Counted from the first letter of the stretch, positions 11,268 through 20,492 are shown. The stretch: 64,000 bases of DNA from Paratissierella segnis (GCF_014385195.1 NZ_JACRTG010000008.1:144307-208306), one strand, 5' to 3'. Numbers and translations: made by a program. Notes: generated by a model from the letters alone, not told the origin.

Positions 11268-12206
11268 ATGAAAAAAAAGTTTATCGTTGCCTTTTTAGCA
11301 TCCTTAGTATGCTTTACATTATTATATTCGACGGTATTAAGCTCGGTTTTTAACAGGCCTGCATCAGCTGTCACAGATGATCCAAATGATTTAAACAATG
11401 AAACTAGCGATATTAATCCAAAGGTTAAAGATGAGATATTGTTTTTATTATTAGGTGTAGATGCACAAAGTGTAAAGAAATCAAAGGGAACACGTACGGA
11501 TACAATGATGCTTACAAAGGTAAATTTTGAAACCGGTGAAATAAATATTTTATCGATACCAAGAGATACAAGGGTATATGTTAATGGCAAACAAGATAAG
11601 ATAAATGCGGCACATGCTTATGGGGGAGCTGATTTGACATTAGAAACAGTAAATGATTTCTTAGGGTTGGATATAGATTATTATGTAAAAATTGATTATA
11701 ATATTGTTCAGGAAGTCGTAGAGAAGATTGGCGGAGTTACAATAGATGTACCATTTGATATGAAATATAAGGATCCAACAGCTAAGCCACCGCTTGATAT
11801 AAATATTAAGAAGGGTGTTCAAACATTAGATGGAAAAAATGCGCATGATTTCTTAAGGTGGAGACACAACAACTCTTATACCGTAGGCTATAAGGACGGG
11901 GATGTCGGCAGAATTAAAGCTCAGCAATATTTTATGAAGGAGCTTGTAAAGCAAACCTTAAAACCCAAAAATCTGCTTAAATTGCCTGGCTTAATAGAAG
12001 CATACTTCACTAATGTTGAAACCAATATTCCATTGGGGACAATGCTTAAAGCTGCAGCATCAGCAAACAAAATAGATACGGAAAAAATGGTAACAGAGAC
12101 TGTGCCCGGTGAAGGGAAGTATATTGGCGATATAAGTTACTATATATATGACAGGGAGAAAATAGATATTTTAGTAAATGAGATGTTTGAAAACTACCTA
12201 AATTAG
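11268..12206 (+). CDS. LytR-CpsA-Psr (LCP) family cell-wall ligase
   Basis: LCP enzymes attach teichoic acids or other glycopolymers to peptidoglycan on the outer side of the membrane. The ATG at 11268 has AGAAGAGGTG just upstream; the longer open frame to 11133 runs into repeat DNA and is rejected. The 312-residue product has one N-terminal membrane segment (residues ~4-25) and then the LCP core: LLLGVDAQ, RTDTMMLTKV, ILSIPRDTRVYV and the Arg-rich FLRWRHNN stretch, which include the conserved Asp and Arg residues for pyrophosphate binding. A separate promoter lies upstream. It is a single LCP gene with no teichoic acid genes nearby, so the polymer is unknown. Confidence 0.92.
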   Translation: MKKKFIVAFLASLVCFTLLYSTVLSSVFNRPASAVTDDPNDLNNETSDINPKVKDEILFLLLGVDAQSVKKSKGTRTDTMMLTKVNFETGEINILSIPRDTRVYVNGKQDKINAAHAYGGADLTLETVNDFLGLDIDYYVKIDYNIVQEVVEKIGGVTIDVPFDMKYKDPTAKPPLDINIKKGVQTLDGKNAHDFLRWRHNNSYTVGYKDGDVGRIKAQQYFMKELVKQTLKPKNLLKLPGLIEAYFTNVETNIPLGTMLKAAASANKIDTEKMVTETVPGEGKYIGDISYYIYDREKIDILVNEMFENYLN

Positions 12207-12211
12207 GATTC

Positions 12212-12240
12212 TTTACATTGTATTAAAAATAAAGTATTAT
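12212..12240 (+). promoter_or_regulatory. SigA-type promoter for fni
   Basis: TTTACA (12212-12217), a 17-bp spacer and TATTAT (12235-12240) lie between the LCP and fni genes. The predicted 5' untranslated region is about 95 nt and contains a small hairpin (AACGAG/CTCGTT at 12260-12276). Confidence 0.6.
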
Positions 12241-12342
12241 ATTAGTATACCTTAATAATAACGAGATAACCTCGTTGAAACGGTGTTTGAGATAACTGAA
12301 AGTAGTTTCGTGGATGCTTAAAACATTAGAAGAGGTGTAATA

Positions 12343-13353
12343 ATGAGAAGGGCAAGAAAAAGAGAACATATTGAAAATTATTTAATGACATCTTTTAAAG
12401 GAGATAACTTGCTGGGCGATGTTTATTTAGAGCACAATGCATTACCTAATTTGAGTTTTGATGATATTGATACAAGAACACTCTTTTTAGGGAAAACAAT
12501 CGATTATCCTATTTTAATCAACGCAATGACGGGTGGAGCCGACTTTTCCCAAGAAATAAATAGAGATTTGGCTACTTTGGCAAAAGAATTTAATATTCCA
12601 ATGGCAGTAGGCTCTCAAACAATCGCATTAGAGGAAGAAGATAGTCGGGAATCATTTAAAATAGTAAAAGAGATAATTGGTGATGATGGAATAGTTATAA
12701 GCAATTTAAATGGACAAGCAAGCGTAGATGATGCAAGAAATGCTATAGAATTGATTGATTCCGACGCGCTTCAAATTCACTTGAATCCTGCTCAGGAACT
12801 CGCAATGGAAGAAGGAGACAGGAATTTCGTTGGAGTTTCAGACAATATAAAAAGCATATTGGACAATATTGATAAGCCAATAATCATAAAAGAAGTGGGA
12901 TTTGGCATATCCAAAGATGTTGCCAAGACATTATATGATATAGGTGTTAGAAATATTGACGTTGCAGGCTATGGTGGCACAAATTTTATGGAAATAGAAA
13001 ATCTGCGAAATCCTGCAATAGATTTAACTGAGCTTTATTCTTGGGGAATACCCACTGCGGTAGCATTGATTAATTTAAGACAATTGCCCAATGATTTAAA
13101 CATTATATCCAGCGGTGGAATAAGAAGTGGTATGGATGTAGCAAAATCTATAGTATTGGGTGCTAATATATCCGGTATTAGCGGAGAACTGCTATCATAT
13201 CTTGTTCATGGCGGCTATACAAACGCAAAGGCATATTTAGAGGATATAATATATAAGATGAGAATGATAATGTTGTTATTAGGCAAGAGAGATATTGAAG
13301 AATTAAAAAAGACCAATTATAAGGTCACTGGGAAATTAAAGGATTTAATATAA
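12343..13353 (+). CDS. fni: Type 2 isopentenyl-diphosphate delta-isomerase
   Basis: Fni interconverts isopentenyl and dimethylallyl diphosphate using FMN and NAD(P)H, in isoprenoid synthesis. The 336-residue TIM-barrel protein shows the family motifs NAMTGGA (~residues 65-71), AVGSQ (~88-92), LQIHLNPAQELAMEEGDR (~145-162), KEVGFGIS, DVAGYGGTNF and SSGGIRSGMDVAKS (FMN phosphate binding). The length is normal. AGAAGAGGTG precedes the ATG and a terminator follows. It is a stand-alone transcription unit. Confidence 0.95.
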   Translation: MRRARKREHIENYLMTSFKGDNLLGDVYLEHNALPNLSFDDIDTRTLFLGKTIDYPILINAMTGGADFSQEINRDLATLAKEFNIPMAVGSQTIALEEEDSRESFKIVKEIIGDDGIVISNLNGQASVDDARNAIELIDSDALQIHLNPAQELAMEEGDRNFVGVSDNIKSILDNIDKPIIIKEVGFGISKDVAKTLYDIGVRNIDVAGYGGTNFMEIENLRNPAIDLTELYSWGIPTAVALINLRQLPNDLNIISSGGIRSGMDVAKSIVLGANISGISGELLSYLVHGGYTNAKAYLEDIIYKMRMIMLLLGKRDIEELKKTNYKVTGKLKDLI

Positions 13354-13363
13354 AACAAGGATA

Positions 13364-13410
13364 GAATCCCCTTTATCACTATGTTATACTGTTGTGAGAG
13401 GGGGATTTTT
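13364..13410 (+). terminator. Terminator after fni
   Basis: GAATCCCCTTTATCAC pairs imperfectly with GTGAGAGGGGGATTT, followed by six Ts. The right arm also contains the purine stretch that would be the ribosome-binding site of the broken ABC gene starting at 13412. Confidence 0.75.
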
Positions 13411-13411
13411 T

Positions 13412-14532
13412 ATGCTAAAAACTATTGGATTTTTATTTAAAAAGATTAAACAATATGATGTACTGATGATACCCATAATGATTATTTATACGATTCTTTC
13501 TGCAATTAATCAGATGGATACAGGTATGACTCAGTTAAAAAGTTAGGGATTAAAGCCGCTAAAATAGGATTACAAGACATTGAGAAGAAGTCCAATCTAG
13601 ATTTATTGGAAAGAGGAAAACAAGGAACTCATGATATAATGTCCTTTACAGAGACTATTTCAAACATGACAGCTTCTTTGATTACTATTATTATGGTAAT
13701 AACTATATTGGTAAAAAATGATTGGAGATTGATAATAGTTGTCCTATTATGTAATATAGCTACAATTCCGTGTTTTAATAAGATTAGAGATTTGGATATA
13801 GATAATGCAAAGAGGGGAATTCCTGAAAACAGAGCTTATAGGTATTTAGTTTCAGTTTCAACAGATTTTCGCTTTGCAAAGGATTTAAGAATATATAGAG
13901 GAGATAAATTTTTTCTAAAAAAGGCAGAAGATACTATGGATAAAATACTCCATATAAATCATGAATATTTTACTAAGAATGGTATTTGGAATGGGTTTGC
14001 GCAATCTATTGTACAAATCCAATTAACCCTAACATTTATAATACTGGGCTTTAGCCTATTGACAGCCAAAATAACGGTTGGTACATTTACAATGCTTTAT
14101 GGTGCCAGCAATCAATTAGGAAGGTCATTTAATAGTTTGATTCAAGGATATACAGATTTGATTACATTAAGTGTTAATTTAGATCCCTATTATGAATTTC
14201 TAAATATTGCTGAAATAGGAAAAGAGGGAGAAAAGTTTAGCCAATCTTTAATTAAACCTGTTTCTCTAACCTTTGAAGATGTTACCTTCCGATATCCAAC
14301 TGCTGAAGAGGATATATTGAAAAATGTAAGTTTTCATATATATCCCGGGGAAACATTAGCAATTGTTGGGAAGAATGGGGCAGGTAAGACCACCTTAATA
14401 AAATTATTATGTAGATTATACAAGCCGCAAAAAGGAAGAATATTAATAAATGGAATGGATATTGAGTCGCCTATATCTCTACAGCGCAGCATATGCGCTA
14501 CGCTGCAGCTAGGCGAATTTTGTCCGCCTTAA
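13412..14532 (+). pseudogene. Remnant of an ABC exporter (membrane plus partial ATPase domain)
   Basis: The start (MLKTIGFLFKKIKQYDVLMI) has the N-terminus and first membrane helix of an ABC exporter. After about 34 codons the frame stops. A different frame beginning around 13510 resumes in a later part of the membrane domain (VKKLGIKAAKIGLQDIEKK), so roughly 60 residues and the frame are lost. It then continues through the membrane domain (GFSLLTAKITVGTFTMLYGA) to a Walker A loop, GKNGAGKTT. It breaks again near 14490, before the signature motif and Walker B, and ends in unrelated residues that overlap the end of the next gene. It cannot make a working transporter. It is a truncated, internally deleted pseudogene. 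Confidence 0.85.
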
Positions 14533-16313
14533 AATCCTCCTGCGCCTCCACCGCCTGAGCCACCGCCTCCACCACCGGAAAAGCCCCCGCCGCCGCCAAA
14601 GTTAGTGCTTGTTCCGGTTGAAGAACCTGTGTCTCCATAAAAGCTTGCATTGAAATTATCTTCAAAAGTAGAACCGCCTTTTTTACCTCGGGTGAAATAC
14701 CATAATCCCCAATACATTGGATAATAATCATCATCTACATTTACTCTATAATTATCAAGATCTTCCATATTCACGCCAAGGGCCATAGCATTTATCATAT
14801 TTTTATCTTTAGGGATTCCGATATCAATTTTTCCTAGGGACTCAACTTCCTTTTTAAAATCTTTCCACAACCCATGTTGGATATACCCTTCGTCTGATTT
14901 TCTGGATATCAGAATAAATCCATATACTAAGAAGAAGACACCTATAAGTATGCTTCCTATTCCATAAAGGGCTTTATATACTACAGAAACAATACCTATT
15001 ATGAGAAATACAAAGCTTAATAATAATAAGATGAACCCAAATTTACTACTAATTGGATCATTGTATCCTTTATTATCCAACTCTTTTTTAACGAGGGTCA
15101 TCCATGAATTATATTTCTTACTGTAAATGTTTGATCTTTTAGAACGATATTTATCAATATCATTTGTAGAGACTTGATTACCATCGCCTATTTCATTAAT
15201 GAACCAATCTAATAAAAAGGACTCATGAGACAACAATTCCGAATCTCGTTTTCCCGTATCGATAAATAGGTAATCCTCTTTCCGATACCTTTTCTTAGCT
15301 GCTGGGTTTTCGATTACATCAATTGTTAGATAACCTCTTCTGGATAGGTCAAATATTGTAGCTAGCATACCTCTAGAATTTATAGCCGAATTCATAAACA
15401 AATTCAATTCAGCAGGGGATAGATCTTTTGGATAAAGGCTCGCCATATTATTGTAGATTTCAGGGTCTCTTTTAAATTTCTTAAGTACAAAGCCTATGAC
15501 AGCCAAACCAATAACTAAAAATATTGCAGAGACTGAATTAAGTACTTTATTGACATTTTGTTTTCTTGATTCTTTTTCTGCTATTTCTTCAGCAAATTCC
15601 TTTTCTTCCTGAAGTATACCATCTAAAGTATTGTTTCCTGCTATATTGCTAAAAGGTACATACTCCGGTGGATACAACACCCTAGCCTCTACGAATGTGT
15701 TTGAAGAAACATCATCAACTTCTAATCTAATCTTGTTATCATCTGTAAAATTGATATTTCCATTCAAAGGACCATGCCCAAATATCCTGATTCTATTTTT
15801 ATCAAATTGAGGCAGCAATATTGTTGCTGAAAAGTGATCTACATCAGTTTCATTTTCATTACCTATAAATTTATAGTACAATTCTCCTGTATCTTTATGC
15901 ACAACAGCTGCATTTACAAAATCATATTTCAATCTAAAAGTTTTTTGCTCATCATTAGACGGAGAAAAGATTTTGATATTTAGTCCGTTTTCACTTTCCT
16001 CATAATTATAGACATTTGTATCTCCATTTTCAGCATTTTCATCAAAATTAAATTCAATTTCCTCGCCATCAACGATTCCATAAACCTTTAGGTTGGCAAC
16101 ATCCTGTATTTTGTCATAATTAATAAATCTATAAACACCGTTAAACTCATCTTTGAAGTTAAATGTTATATCCTCTGAAATCTGCAAATTTCCATTTTCC
16201 TTTAAGTTTGAATCAACAATCCAATTGGATATCTGTAAACTATTCTCTGCGAAAGACGAAAAGGGAATCATACAAATTATAAACGTCAAGGATAATGCAA
16301 TAAATTTTTTCAA
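14529..16313 (-). CDS. DUF2207-type secreted/membrane protein with Gly-Ser-rich tail
   Basis: This matches the DUF2207 (YciQ-like) membrane proteins of unknown function. The start is the TTG at 16313, behind GGAGGTGA (16318-16325); the longer frame to 16355 lies in repeat DNA. The product is about 594 residues: a signal peptide (hydrophobic stretch ending SSFA, ~residue 22), a long extracellular beta-rich domain (GVYRFINYD, SFRLKYDF-like segments), a membrane helix (~260-280), a cytoplasmic part with PAELNLFMN and RRGYLTI, two more helices (~425-470) and a Gly-Ser-rich C-terminus. Such tails are typical of the family. It shares its last 4 bp with the broken ABC gene on the other strand. Confidence 0.85.
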   Translation of the reverse strand: MKKFIALSLTFIICMIPFSSFAENSLQISNWIVDSNLKENGNLQISEDITFNFKDEFNGVYRFINYDKIQDVANLKVYGIVDGEEIEFNFDENAENGDTNVYNYEESENGLNIKIFSPSNDEQKTFRLKYDFVNAAVVHKDTGELYYKFIGNENETDVDHFSATILLPQFDKNRIRIFGHGPLNGNINFTDDNKIRLEVDDVSSNTFVEARVLYPPEYVPFSNIAGNNTLDGILQEEKEFAEEIAEKESRKQNVNKVLNSVSAIFLVIGLAVIGFVLKKFKRDPEIYNNMASLYPKDLSPAELNLFMNSAINSRGMLATIFDLSRRGYLTIDVIENPAAKKRYRKEDYLFIDTGKRDSELLSHESFLLDWFINEIGDGNQVSTNDIDKYRSKRSNIYSKKYNSWMTLVKKELDNKGYNDPISSKFGFILLLLSFVFLIIGIVSVVYKALYGIGSILIGVFFLVYGFILISRKSDEGYIQHGLWKDFKKEVESLGKIDIGIPKDKNMINAMALGVNMEDLDNYRVNVDDDYYPMYWGLWYFTRGKKGGSTFEDNFNASFYGDTGSSTGTSTNFGGGGGFSGGGGGGSGGGGAGGF

Positions 16314-16334
16314 AAAATCACCTCCATTTAAAAA

Positions 16335-16653
16335 CCCTAAAGCTCGACCTGACAATTCTTACCTATTATCCATTACTCATTACTTATTACCTATCTTTTC
16401 TGTTATTCACTCTTCACTATCTTTAAAACCGGAGATCCTTCGAAAGCAGTACTTATACTGCTAAACTCAGGATGACATCAGCAGTAAATTCGGGTATATA
16501 AATGCCGTATAATCACTGCAGGAGTCATTCTGGAACGAAGTGAAGAATCTCTGTTAAAGGCCCTAAAGCTCGACCTCAACAACTCTTCACTCTTAGTTCT
16601 TAGCTCTTCACTTTTCTTTCAATTGTGAACTGTGAATTGTGAACTGTAAATTG
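16335..16653 (+). repeat. Mosaic intergenic repeat, copy 2 (left arm of a long inverted pair)
   Basis: This fills the 420-bp gap between the DUF2207 gene and birA. Blocks in order: CCCTAAAGCTCGACCT, heptamer-like TTATTACC runs, CCGGAGATCCTTCG, CTCAGGATGACATCAGCAGT, TCATTCTGGAACGAAGTGAAGAATC, a second CCCTAAAGCTCGACCTC, TTCACTCTTAG runs and GAATTGT heptamers. The reverse complement of nearly the same string occurs at 22711-23000. No gene is seen. Confidence 0.9.
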
Positions 16654-16736
16654 TTATTATATATTATATACCCAAATTATGTTTTTGAGTTGTTTTTATG
16701 TTAAAATAAATTCAAAAGAAAAAAGGAGCAACCCAA

Positions 16737-17471
16737 TTGAAAAGAAAAACATACCATTATACTACAATTGATTCAACCAATATTAAGGCTAAACAATTGG
16801 CGCCAACAGAAGAAGAGGGTACTGTAATAATAGCCGAGGAGCAAAGGATGGGGAAAGGCAGACTTGGAAGAAGTTGGCTTTCTAAAAATGGGAAGGGAAT
16901 ATATATGTCCATTATATTGAAACCTAAAGCTGATATAATGAAGGTTCCGAGTATTACATCTATAGGAGCAGCTAGCGTATATTTAGCTTTAAGGGAAATG
17001 GGCGTAGAGTCAAAAATAAAATGGCCAAATGATATATTGGTAGGTAATAAAAAAATATGCGGCATACTTACAGAGATAAGTGGTGATACGAATAAGGTAA
17101 ATTATGTGATAATGGGCATTGGAGTCAATGTAAACTTAGAGGAATATGAAATACCGGAGGAATTAAAGGGCATGGTCACATCTTTAAAGATATATTTGGG
17201 AAGAACAATAGATAAGGGGAATTTGTCAGAGCTGATATTGGATAATTTTGATAGATTATATGCCCCCTTTAAAGACGGGGGCAATATATCTCATGTTTTG
17301 CATATATGCAAGGAAAATTCTTCACTATTAGGTAAAGATATTAAAGTAATAAGCGGAAATGAAATTCGAGTGGGAAAGGCATTGGATATCAATGAATCCG
17401 GAGAACTGGTAGTAGAATTTGGTGATTGTCTAGAAGCTATTAACTCAGGGGAAGTTTCAATTAGGCTTTAA
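16737..17471 (+). CDS. birA: Biotin--[acetyl-CoA carboxylase] ligase
   Basis: BirA attaches biotin to the carrier domain of biotin-dependent carboxylases. The start is a TTG at 16737 with AAAAGGAG upstream. The 244-residue product has GKGRLGRSW (residues ~40-48, the biotinyl-AMP loop), KWPNDI (~95-100), KKICGILTE (~105-113) and a C-terminal SH3-like domain. It lacks the N-terminal helix-turn-helix seen in bifunctional BirA repressors, so it is a class I ligase without a DNA-binding role. The end overlaps the convergent downstream gene by 11 bp. Confidence 0.94.
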   Translation: MKRKTYHYTTIDSTNIKAKQLAPTEEEGTVIIAEEQRMGKGRLGRSWLSKNGKGIYMSIILKPKADIMKVPSITSIGAASVYLALREMGVESKIKWPNDILVGNKKICGILTEISGDTNKVNYVIMGIGVNVNLEEYEIPEELKGMVTSLKIYLGRTIDKGNLSELILDNFDRLYAPFKDGGNISHVLHICKENSSLLGKDIKVISGNEIRVGKALDINESGELVVEFGDCLEAINSGEVSIRL

Positions 17472-18483
17472 TTTCTTTTTTAAATTTTCTATTTATAAAA
17501 TCAATTAAAGTTATTATACCTGAAATAATCAACCTTAGATAATAGTCTATAAATCTCCAAATAAGCAGTGCAAAGTTCATAATATCCTTGGGGAATACAG
17601 CGTTGAATATCATATAAAATCCGCCTTCAGCAGCTCCTGCTGTTCCCGGGGTAGGCATAAAAGATACAGCCATGTAATGCAATGATTGCAGAGCCAATAT
17701 ATCCATAAAACCGGCATCGTTAAGTCCCACTGCCCGATATACAAAATAAGTAATGCCGAGGCTGAAAGTCAATTGAATAATAGATATTATTACTAATTCA
17801 ATAGTTGATTTCTTGTTTCTCCTCATTTCTTCAATGCTGTTTTTATAATCATTTAAACTTCTATATGCCCTTTCTTCGGTTTTATCTATATCCTTAACTA
17901 TTTTAATGCGGTGTCCAAAGTTTAACAACTTTCCCAAATTCCTTTTAACCAATTTTTCGTTGAGAAAGAAGCCGAATATAACAAATAATACTAATAAATT
18001 CAACAAAAAGCCTATGATGATAAAAGGAATTCCTAAGCTGATTTTGTCGATTAAAAACTTAAATTTAAATATAAGCATAAATAAAGAATAGGATATAACT
18101 ACTACTTGAAAAATTAAAAATTTATTGGCAAATATGGATGTAGCTTTACCAATCGGTACTCCCTCTTTTACTAAGGAATAGACTTGAAGAGGTTGACCGC
18201 CAGTTGAAAATGGCGTAATCGCACTATAATACTGACCGATCATAGTTACGTTTAGGGATTTTAAATAACTGCCCTTAATATTTAATGTTCTTTTCATTCT
18301 AAATACAATATAGGCCTCACATAACCAATAAATAATCAAGCATAAAAAGGCCATCAATAGGTATAGTTTATCTGTGTTTTTAATTAATGTCGGCAAATTT
18401 CCAATAAAGCCTTCATTAAGAATAAGCCAAAGGGTTAGCCCGAAAAGTCCAAATAAAATAATATAATTTAATATTTTTTTCAT
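17461..18483 (-). CDS. YbhN/AglD-type (lysylphosphatidylglycerol synthase TM-like) membrane protein
   Basis: This is an integral membrane protein of 340 residues with about eight hydrophobic segments. The family motifs SAITPFSTGGQP (residues ~89-100) and PTPGTAGAAEGGF (~280-292) match the UPF0104/flippase-like domain found in MprF and AglD, which is thought to act on lipids. It lacks the soluble synthase domain of MprF, so it should not itself make aminoacyl lipids. The ATG has GAGGT upstream with slightly long spacing. Its 3' end overlaps birA tail to tail. Confidence 0.85.
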   Translation of the reverse strand: MKKILNYIILFGLFGLTLWLILNEGFIGNLPTLIKNTDKLYLLMAFLCLIIYWLCEAYIVFRMKRTLNIKGSYLKSLNVTMIGQYYSAITPFSTGGQPLQVYSLVKEGVPIGKATSIFANKFLIFQVVVISYSLFMLIFKFKFLIDKISLGIPFIIIGFLLNLLVLFVIFGFFLNEKLVKRNLGKLLNFGHRIKIVKDIDKTEERAYRSLNDYKNSIEEMRRNKKSTIELVIISIIQLTFSLGITYFVYRAVGLNDAGFMDILALQSLHYMAVSFMPTPGTAGAAEGGFYMIFNAVFPKDIMNFALLIWRFIDYYLRLIISGIITLIDFINRKFKKEIKA

Positions 18484-18561
18484 GGATATTTACCTCGTTT
18501 CTATTTGATGATTATTAAATTATACTACTTTAGCTGAGTTATTAAAAGAGAAAAAAATCCC

Positions 18562-18590
18562 TTGACAACTGTACACACTGTACATATACT
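18562..18590 (+). promoter_or_regulatory. Promoter with likely GntR operator
   Basis: TTGACA (18562-18567), a 17-bp spacer and TATACT (18585-18590) make a strong SigA promoter. The spacer contains TGTACACACTGTACA, two copies of TGTACA in a symmetric arrangement between the -35 and -10. This is the expected kind of place for autorepression by the GntR/YtrA regulator encoded 44 bp downstream. The operator assignment is inference. Confidence 0.65.
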
Positions 18591-18633
18591 GTATATAATA
18601 GATAATAACGGTATAATCAGTAGGAGGTGTATT

Positions 18634-19011
18634 ATGAGGATTTTGATTTCTAACTCATCCAATGAGCCTATTTATAATCAAGTGATGAGTCAAATAAGAA
18701 CTAATATTCTAAAAGGTGATTTGAAGGAGGGAGAACTATTACCTTCAATACGAGGATTAGCTAGAGACTTACAAATATCGGTTATTACAACAAAAAGAGC
18801 CTATGATGAATTGGAGAAAGAAGGATTTATAGAAACAGTACCAGGTAAAGGCTCATATGTGGCGGTGCAAAATAAAGAACTTATGAAGGAGAAAAAGTTA
18901 AAAATTATTGAAGAGAAACTATTGGAAGTAGTTGAGGATAGCAGGCTTATGGGATTTACTTATGAAGAAATAAATGACATGCTCAAGATCTTATTTGAGG
19001 AGGTAATATAA
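18634..19011 (+). CDS. GntR-family transcriptional regulator, YtrA subfamily
   Basis: The start is the ATG at 18634 behind TAGGAGGTG; the longer frame back to 18562 overlaps the promoter. The 125-residue product has the GntR winged helix-turn-helix: EPIYNQVMSQIRTNILKGDL, LPSIRGLARDLQIS and AYDELEKEGFIETVPGKGSYVA. It ends in a short dimerisation helix, as in YtrA regulators, rather than a ligand-binding domain. These usually repress the ABC transporter genes in the same operon. Here the ABC ATPase start overlaps the regulator stop, but the transporter is broken, so the regulator may have lost its target. Confidence 0.92.
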   Translation: MRILISNSSNEPIYNQVMSQIRTNILKGDLKEGELLPSIRGLARDLQISVITTKRAYDELEKEGFIETVPGKGSYVAVQNKELMKEKKLKIIEEKLLEVVEDSRLMGFTYEEINDMLKILFEEVI

Positions 19012-19640
19012 TGCTAGAAATAAACAATCTATCTAAAGAATTTGTTTATGAAAAATTTAAATTAGACAATGTATCATTTAAGCTGGAGCCTGGATATATC
19101 ATGGGATTCATTGGGCCGAATGGCTCAGGTAAAAGCACTACCATAAAGTTAATAATGAATTTATTGAAAAAGGACTCCGGGGAAATTAAAATTTTTGGGA
19201 AGGACCATTTAAAATACGAAAAGGAAGTTAAGGATAGAATCGGTTTTGTATATGATGAATCTCACTTTTATGAGACATTTACCATTGAAGAAATGAAAAA
19301 TGTTATTGCACCCTTCTATAGTAAATGGGACGATAAGTTATTTTATGATTATCTAAAGGATTTCGATTTGGGACCGGAATATAAGATAAAAACATTGTCA
19401 AAGGGTATGAAGATGAAGTTCTCCCTTGCAATAGCTTTAAGTCATAACCCCGATTTGATTATAATGGATGAACCTACATCAGGGCTTGATCCTATTTTTA
19501 GACGAGAAATACTTGATGTTTTGTATAGTTCTGCGATTTGCTCCAAATCAGATGTAATATGAGTTGAGAAAAATATGGCTTTGTTTTCATCTTGAATAAT
19601 AATTGGTTTAGAAAATACTATCTTGCCTTTGTTTATATAT
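19011..19640 (+). pseudogene. ABC transporter ATPase (YtrB-like), broken by local inversion
   Basis: The intact part (residues 1-~172) has Walker A GPNGSGKST, the signature TLSKGMKMKFS, Walker B LIIMDEP and the D-loop TSGLDP. After REILDVL the sequence stops matching and hits a stop at 19562. On the minus strand, positions ~19603 down to ~19529 encode the missing part: IIQDENKAIFFSTHITSDL followed by EQIAE, including the H-loop His. Positions ~19640-19604, also on the minus strand, read NKGKIVFSKP, which is the piece that normally follows. So two adjacent blocks are each inverted in place. The rest of the gene (~60 residues) is gone. The predicted 183-residue product lacks the H-loop and cannot be a normal ATPase. 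Confidence 0.85.
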
Positions 19641-19933
19641 GTGGCATCTAATTAAGAAAGACATATTGTTATGTAGAGTAGGTATTGTCTTCATCCTACT
19701 AATAAATATATTTTTTGGGTGGCGCGGCTTAATTTTTATGACTATACTAAGATCTGAAACCATAATATCAACATTTATGTTATGCTATGTTTTGTTTATG
19801 GGCTTATTTCTTACCCTTGGAATAATATATTAATTTATTGGATAAAAAAATGCTAGCTTTGATATCATTTGTAACTTCATTGATCTTGTATTGGGTATCA
19901 ATGGAAGTGTCAAAACGTAATTACTCAAAATAA
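19639..19933 (+). pseudogene. ABC-2 type permease remnant
   Basis: The N-terminus MWHLIKKDILLCR is typical of the permease partner of YtrB-like ATPases and is followed by two hydrophobic segments, then a stop at 19831-19833. A second short open stretch, beginning LDKKMLALISFVTSL and ending at 19933, resembles the last membrane helix and tail of the same family. Most of the protein is therefore deleted. No ribosome-binding site is visible before the ATG at 19639. With the broken ATPase it shows decay of the whole transporter. Confidence 0.7.
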
Positions 19934-19960
19934 ATCTGGAGTGGCTAATTCACCACCCCA

Positions 19961-20437
19961 CTAAATAAATAGCTGTATATTGGACTTTAATGCATCTTTT
20001 AAATAATCTTCAGCTGTAATTATTTCCACTTCAGGTAAAAAATCCCCTTCCCTAAAGCCCATTACTTCGCAGGAAAGCTTACATGCTTTCATATTCACAC
20101 CCTTTTTCAATGCGCCCTTTAAAAACGCCTCAATTGTAGGTGTATCACTGTCTTCCATCATACCAACTAACATTTTCTTACCTATGCCTGCAAAGTTCAT
20201 CTTAGATAATGGTAAATCTTCTATACCCTTTGGAGTCATATTCGCAAACATCTTTTCCGATATGGTTTTGTCATCCTTAGGGTCATCATTAGGTTTTCTA
20301 ATGAGTAAAAGTCCCCAAAATGCAAAAAACATATTTACATCTACATTTATTTCCATAGCCGTATTGGCTAAAATTAATGCAGCTAAAGCCTTGTCATAAT
20401 CTCCGCTGAACATAAGTATACTCATTTTTTCGTTCAA
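19961..20437 (-). CDS. DsrE/DsrF-like sulfur-relay family protein
   Basis: This is a 158-residue protein of the DsrE2-type group, small proteins that can carry sulfur on a conserved cysteine. The start is the TTG at 20437 behind AAGGAGG. Features are an N-terminal beta-alpha unit (SILMFSGDYDKALAALILAN), the FFAFWGL segment characteristic of DsrE2, and a conserved CKLSCEVMGF (two cysteines, residues ~119-123). It lies 55 bp downstream of a cysteine-desulfurase-like gene on the same strand, so the two may form a sulfur donor-acceptor pair. That partnership is inferred from context. Confidence 0.82.
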   Translation of the reverse strand: MNEKMSILMFSGDYDKALAALILANTAMEINVDVNMFFAFWGLLLIRKPNDDPKDDKTISEKMFANMTPKGIEDLPLSKMNFAGIGKKMLVGMMEDSDTPTIEAFLKGALKKGVNMKACKLSCEVMGFREGDFLPEVEIITAEDYLKDALKSNIQLFI

Positions 20438-20492
20438 AAGATTTCCTCCTTAAGATTATCATTTTAATCCTTAATTATCTTTATTGTTTAGT

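Noticed and set aside
16314..16355. Upstream extension of the DUF2207 gene
   Set aside because: GGAGGTGA is placed for the TTG at 16313, which also gives a clean signal peptide.
19935..19960. Terminator after the DsrE gene
   Set aside because: Only a four-base GTGG/CCAC stem and no T-run on the minus strand.
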